Shown here in pieces: positions 63,501 to 64,000 of a stretch of DNA of 64,000 nucleotides. The notes below the pieces were generated by a model. That model worked only from the letters and a program-made list of their open reading frames with translations. It did no database searches and had not been told where the DNA came from. Both the position numbers and the translations under genes were made by a program. The first letter of the stretch is position 1, and each line of letters opens with the position of its first letter. Source of the stretch: Novosphingobium sp. 28-62-57 (GTDB taxonomy: Bacteria; Pseudomonadota; Alphaproteobacteria; Sphingomonadales; Sphingomonadaceae); the NCBI GenBank assembly GCA_002256985.1, contig NCGO01000010.1, positions 1 to 64,000 on the forward strand, in the 5' to 3' direction.

Positions 63501-64000
63501 ATGGCCCTTATCGCATTCAACAAACCCTTCGGCGTCCTGTGCCAGTTCACCGATGAACGCACCGGCCCGCCGCGCCCCACGCTGGCAGATTTCATAGACT
63601 ACCCCGGCGTATACCCCGCAGGCCGTCTCGATCACGACAGCGAAGGCCTGCTCCTCCTGACCGACGATGGCCGCCTCCAGGCCCGCATCGCAGACCCGCG
63701 CTTCAAACTGCCCAAAACCTACCTCGCCCAAGTCGAAGGCGCGCCCGATGACGCTGCCCTGAACGCCCTGCGCAAAGGCGTCCGCCTCAAAGACGGCCTC
63801 ACGCTTCCCGCCGAGGCCGACCTGATCGAAGACCCCGCCCTGTGGCCGCGCGATCCGCCGATCCGCGTGCGCAAATCCATTCCGGACACGTGGGTGCGCC
63901 TCACCATCCGCGAAGGCCGCAACCGCCAGGTCCGCCGCATGACCGCCGCCGTGGGCCACCCCACCTTGCGCCTCGTCCGCTGGCAAATCGGCGATTGGTC
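63501..64000 (+). CDS. Pseudouridine synthase, RsuA/RluE type (3' end outside window)
   Basis: rRNA-modifying enzyme; 166 residues present. [18 protein letters not shown] is the start; the catalytic Asp is in [38 protein letters not shown] and [20 protein letters not shown] (the family's C-terminal motif) follow. No N-terminal S4 domain, as in RluE, which modifies 23S rRNA; which uridine is changed here is not determined. Cut close to its natural end. Confidence 0.92.
   Translation, partial: MALIAFNKPFGVLCQFTDERTGPPRPTLADFIDYPGVYPAGRLDHDSEGLLLLTDDGRLQARIADPRFKLPKTYLAQVEGAPDDAALNALRKGVRLKDGLTLPAEADLIEDPALWPRDPPIRVRKSIPDTWVRLTIREGRNRQVRRMTAAVGHPTLRLVRWQIGDW

Noticed and set aside
1-64000. tRNA, rRNA or known small RNA genes
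   Set aside because: I looked through the intergenic spaces and found no cloverleaf or conserved rRNA sequence; a covariance-model scan would be needed to exclude small RNAs.

Overview
The window looks like chromosome from a Sphingomonadaceae/Erythrobacteraceae alphaproteobacterium, most likely Novosphingobium or a close relative. The case rests on the high GC with strong third-position bias, a TonB-dependent receptor, exosortase-A-associated sugar genes, an intracellular PHB depolymerase, and a gene-transfer-agent (GTA) structural cluster arranged as in sphingomonads. This placement is inference from gene content; no rRNA or tRNA gene was found.

Layout. 1-6,364: electron-transfer flavoprotein beta (cut by the window edge), succinyl-CoA ligase beta, an inositol-monophosphatase-type phosphatase, an aldo/keto reductase, an OmpA-type lipoprotein and a CorC/HlyC-type membrane protein. 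6,659-12,746: the gltBD glutamate synthase operon. 13,029-19,363: a large disordered membrane protein, an exosortase-A-associated glycosyltransferase and O-antigen-ligase-like protein, a MaoC hydratase and a family 2 glycosyltransferase. 19,519-25,203: PHB depolymerase, an MsbA-like ABC exporter, UppP, a GlsB-type membrane protein, ribosomal protein L33 and LolA. 25,214-30,402: nucleotide-sugar genes (WecC, WecB, a TviB-like dehydrogenase and a UDP-glucuronate-epimerase-like protein), which with the glycosyltransferases suggest an acidic surface polysaccharide. 30,392-38,213: accessory region with small unknown genes, a YkgJ-type Cys-cluster protein, a TonB receptor divergent from a TetR regulator, a low-GC orphan gene, and a tightly coupled three-gene operon ending in a sterol-desaturase-like enzyme. 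38,577-47,303: a glycine/RG-rich double cold-shock protein, argD-argF-hslO, a small secreted protein, queC, an MFS transporter, SodC and an OmpA porin.

47,490-61,583 (minus strand) is a nearly gap-free GTA operon: terminase subunits, portal, prohead protease, HK97-type capsid, connector, tail proteins, tail chaperones, a short tape measure, DUF2460, DUF2163, an NlpC/P60 peptidase, the Gp15-type baseplate protein and a DUF2793 protein. No integrase, repressor, replication or lysis gene is visible, so it reads as a domesticated particle locus and not an active prophage. Its most unusual part is the DUF2460 protein, which carries about 570 extra N-terminal residues resembling a TIM-barrel glycosidase, while the Gp15-like protein is shorter by about the same amount than its Rhodobacter counterpart. 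After the cluster come a YqaA-type membrane protein, a MipA/OmpV outer-membrane protein and the start of a pseudouridine synthase.

The intergenic spaces hold several families of short dispersed palindromes, including two copies of a MITE-like element bounded by terminal inverted repeats (29,235-29,352 and 32,308-32,389, opposite orientations).
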